64,000 nucleotides of DNA, taken from contig NZ_CP042425.1 in the NCBI RefSeq assembly GCF_008254045.1, positions 4,526,001 to 4,590,000 on the forward strand, read 5' to 3'. The stretch's first letter is position 1; every line of letters begins with the position of its first letter. The notes beneath the pieces are model-generated. The model was given only the letters and a program-made list of their open reading frames with translations. It did no database searches and was not told the origin of the DNA. Both the position numbers and the translations under genes were made by a program. Shown here one piece after another: positions 62,323 through 64,000 of this stretch. This DNA comes from Limnoglobus roseus. Its GTDB lineage: Bacteria > Planctomycetota > Planctomycetia > Gemmatales > Gemmataceae.

Positions 62323-62330
62323 TTTTTCCG
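62303..62330 (+). terminator. original phosphoesterase terminator, now stranded at attR
   Basis: CCCACGGG-ACAA-CCCGTGGG followed by TTTTTCCG. The hairpin is duplicated at attL, but only this copy keeps the T-tract required for intrinsic termination. Confidence 0.85.
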
Positions 62331-62398
62331 TTCTTCCGACCCGTCCATACGATAACGGGTAGAGTTTCTGCGCCGCCCGACCTCCATCGCGATTCCCA

Positions 62399-64000
62399 AT
62401 GCAAAACAACGGCCTTTCGAACATCGTGCGATTCCTGGTGGTGATGGCCGCGTTCATGGCCGCGTGGTACTACCTCTACCCGAAGCGCAACCAGCAACCG
62501 GACGAGGCCGACGCCCCGAAGTTGCCGAACATCACTCGCGAACAGGCGGCCGCCGTCGCCAGCCCGGCCATCCTCGGCGGCAAGCCGTTCAACGACCTCC
62601 TGCCCGGCCGTTTGCCGAAGCCCGTCGAGCCGCCGAAGCCCGCCGTGGCCGCACCGTCCGCCCCGACCGAACCGCAGGCGTTCATCGCTCTTGGCGACGA
62701 TTCTTTCGCGTTGAAGGTGCTGCTGACGAACCACGGGGCCGGCGTTCAGCAGTTGATTCTGACGAAGTTCGAAGAGGCGAACCGCCGGGGCACCAAGGTC
62801 ATCGACGACAAGGGAAAGGCCCGGCCGTTGTTCCTGATCCCCGGCCTCGTTCGCACTCAGTTCTTGTACATCGCCGACGATAGCGAACCGTTCGAATTGC
62901 CGTCGAACCTGACCGCCGCCGACTTCGCCGCTGGGAAGAAGCCCGGCAAGTTGCCCGCGACCGACCGCCTGTCGGCCCCGTCGTACACGCTGCTGCACTA
63001 CCCCGCCAAGGACGACCCGCTGCGGCCGGTGGACAAGGACGGCAAGATCCGGCCCGAGGACGACCGCATCCCGTTGGCGACGCTGGCCGAGCGAGACTGG
63101 AAAATCGCGTCGGTGAAGCAACCGGCCGACGGGCCGTGGGAGGTCGTCTTCGAGACGGATCTGCCGGCACCGTACTACCTGAAGCTCCGCAAGACGTTCA
63201 GCCTGGACCGCACGGACTACGACTTCAAGATGAAGGTGGACATCGTCGGCGCGGAAGGCCGGCTGAAGGGGGCGGGCAAGTTCCGCTACCAGATCGCCGG
63301 GGCGGTCGGGATGCCGATCGAAGGCGAGTGGTACACCACGTCCTTCCGCACGGCGTACACCGGCTGGCTGGACGGCAACGGCACGCCGCGGCGCGAGATC
63401 GACGACGCCAGCAACATCCACTACCGGCACGGCGGCGACGTTCTGGAGAAGCCCGGACGGTTCACCTTCGCCGCCGAGGGCACGCAGTACTTCGCCTCGG
63501 CCCTCGCGATCGACGACGATGTGACGGTCAACGACCAGCCGTGGGAGTACGTCCGGCCCACGCGCGAACTCCACCCCGACACGAACGAATCGCCCGAGAA
63601 ACAGCGGCAGTCTTACGAGCAGGAACGGTACTTCTTGTTCGACATCACGACGCGGGCAGTAACGAAGGTGTTCGACCCCGCGAAGGACGAGCAACTCTCG
63701 CACGCCTACGCCGTCTACAACGGGCCGATGAAGGTCCGCCTGCTGTCGCAGTTGAAGGGCGACCGCGCCGTGCCGCAGGAAACGGTGGACCGGTACGTTT
63801 CGAAGTACCACCTCGACACACTCACCGATTACCACTCGCCGACGTGGTTCGGCCGACGGCTGGACGGCATCGGTTGGACGAGCCTGATTATCTTCACCAC
63901 GAACACGATGCACTGGCTGCTCGGCGTGCTGCACGGCCTCGTCGGCAGTTGGGGCTTCGCGATCATGCTGGTGACGGTCTGCGTGCGGCTCTGCCTGTTC
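62399..64000 (+). CDS. yidC: membrane protein insertase YidC, partial (C-terminus outside window)
   Basis: YidC/Oxa1 inserts membrane proteins, alone or with Sec. From ATG at 62399, 534 codons run in frame to the window end. The first transmembrane segment (NIVRFLVVMAAFMAAWYYLY) is followed by a long periplasmic P1 domain (about 60-470) with FALKVLLTNHGAGVQQLILT, GRFTFAAEGTQYFASALAID and an insertion-rich middle. WTSLIIFTTNTMHWLLGVLH and GLVGSWGFAIMLVTVCVRLC, the start of the conserved insertase core, end the window. About 150-250 residues are missing. The distance from attR to the start is 76 bp. Confidence 0.95.
   Translation, partial: MQNNGLSNIVRFLVVMAAFMAAWYYLYPKRNQQPDEADAPKLPNITREQAAAVASPAILGGKPFNDLLPGRLPKPVEPPKPAVAAPSAPTEPQAFIALGDDSFALKVLLTNHGAGVQQLILTKFEEANRRGTKVIDDKGKARPLFLIPGLVRTQFLYIADDSEPFELPSNLTAADFAAGKKPGKLPATDRLSAPSYTLLHYPAKDDPLRPVDKDGKIRPEDDRIPLATLAERDWKIASVKQPADGPWEVVFETDLPAPYYLKLRKTFSLDRTDYDFKMKVDIVGAEGRLKGAGKFRYQIAGAVGMPIEGEWYTTSFRTAYTGWLDGNGTPRREIDDASNIHYRHGGDVLEKPGRFTFAAEGTQYFASALAIDDDVTVNDQPWEYVRPTRELHPDTNESPEKQRQSYEQERYFLFDITTRAVTKVFDPAKDEQLSHAYAVYNGPMKVRLLSQLKGDRAVPQETVDRYVSKYHLDTLTDYHSPTWFGRRLDGIGWTSLIIFTTNTMHWLLGVLHGLVGSWGFAIMLVTVCVRLCLF

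Overview
The window is high-GC bacterial DNA whose gene content points to the phylum Planctomycetota, most likely family Gemmataceae. Supporting signs are paired DUF1549/DUF1553 and DUF1501 proteins, an S8 peptidase with a planctomycete extracellular N-terminal motif, an ExbB/ExbD/ExbD operon, a zinc-ribbon/Asp-Arg-rich/multi-TM protein, and members of large Gemmata-type paralogous families (MTEAEW...LADALEDAGC). This is family recognition by eye; no search was run.

Chromosomal left part (1-33.5 kb). Minus strand: nuoD (partial), a secreted subtilisin, then an operon ExbB - ExbD - ExbD - anchored protein - TonB-like-anchored alpha/alpha-toroid protein. Plus strand: TgpA-like transglutaminase, isochorismatase, alanine-glyoxylate-type aminotransferase, nucleotidyltransferase-like protein, BaiN-like flavoprotein, DnaJ/CbpA, rnpA-yidD-methyltransferase, a PDZ-M6 metalloprotease, a PilM-led pilus/secretion trio, TatD, a zinc-ribbon membrane protein, DUF1549/1553 and DUF1501 proteins, and a metallophosphoesterase. 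Repeat-rich intergenic regions and clear hairpin terminators separate these units.

Integrated element (33,451-62,322). A perfect 94-bp direct repeat, made of the last 47 bp of the phosphoesterase gene plus its terminator hairpin, flanks 28.8 kb of accessory DNA. A tyrosine recombinase starts just inside the left end, and 12-bp tandem repeats (ACTGTCGTAGTA type) lie just inside both ends. The element carries a sigma-70-family factor, an HNH-like gene with a frameshift, and a non-coding block with a four-unit structured-RNA array. A long minus-strand operon follows (glycosyltransferase-like, phage-structural-looking and proline-rich proteins), one gene of which is split by an IS630. Further right are DUF3072, an ECF sigma/membrane fusion, a SelW/Rdx-like protein, RNase H, an XRE regulator, an Imm50-like protein, and a sigma-54 promoter that appears to drive a ~75-nt hairpin RNA.

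Chromosomal right part (62.3-64 kb). The second att copy keeps the host T-tract and is followed by yidC (partial).

The most novel-looking items are the RNA array at 37.8-38.3 kb, whose hairpin covaries between units; the sigma-54-driven hairpin RNA at 60.1 kb; and the element itself with its dispersed motifs. Coding calls in the element rest on reading frame, start context and ribosome binding sites, and many of its proteins have no function I can name.
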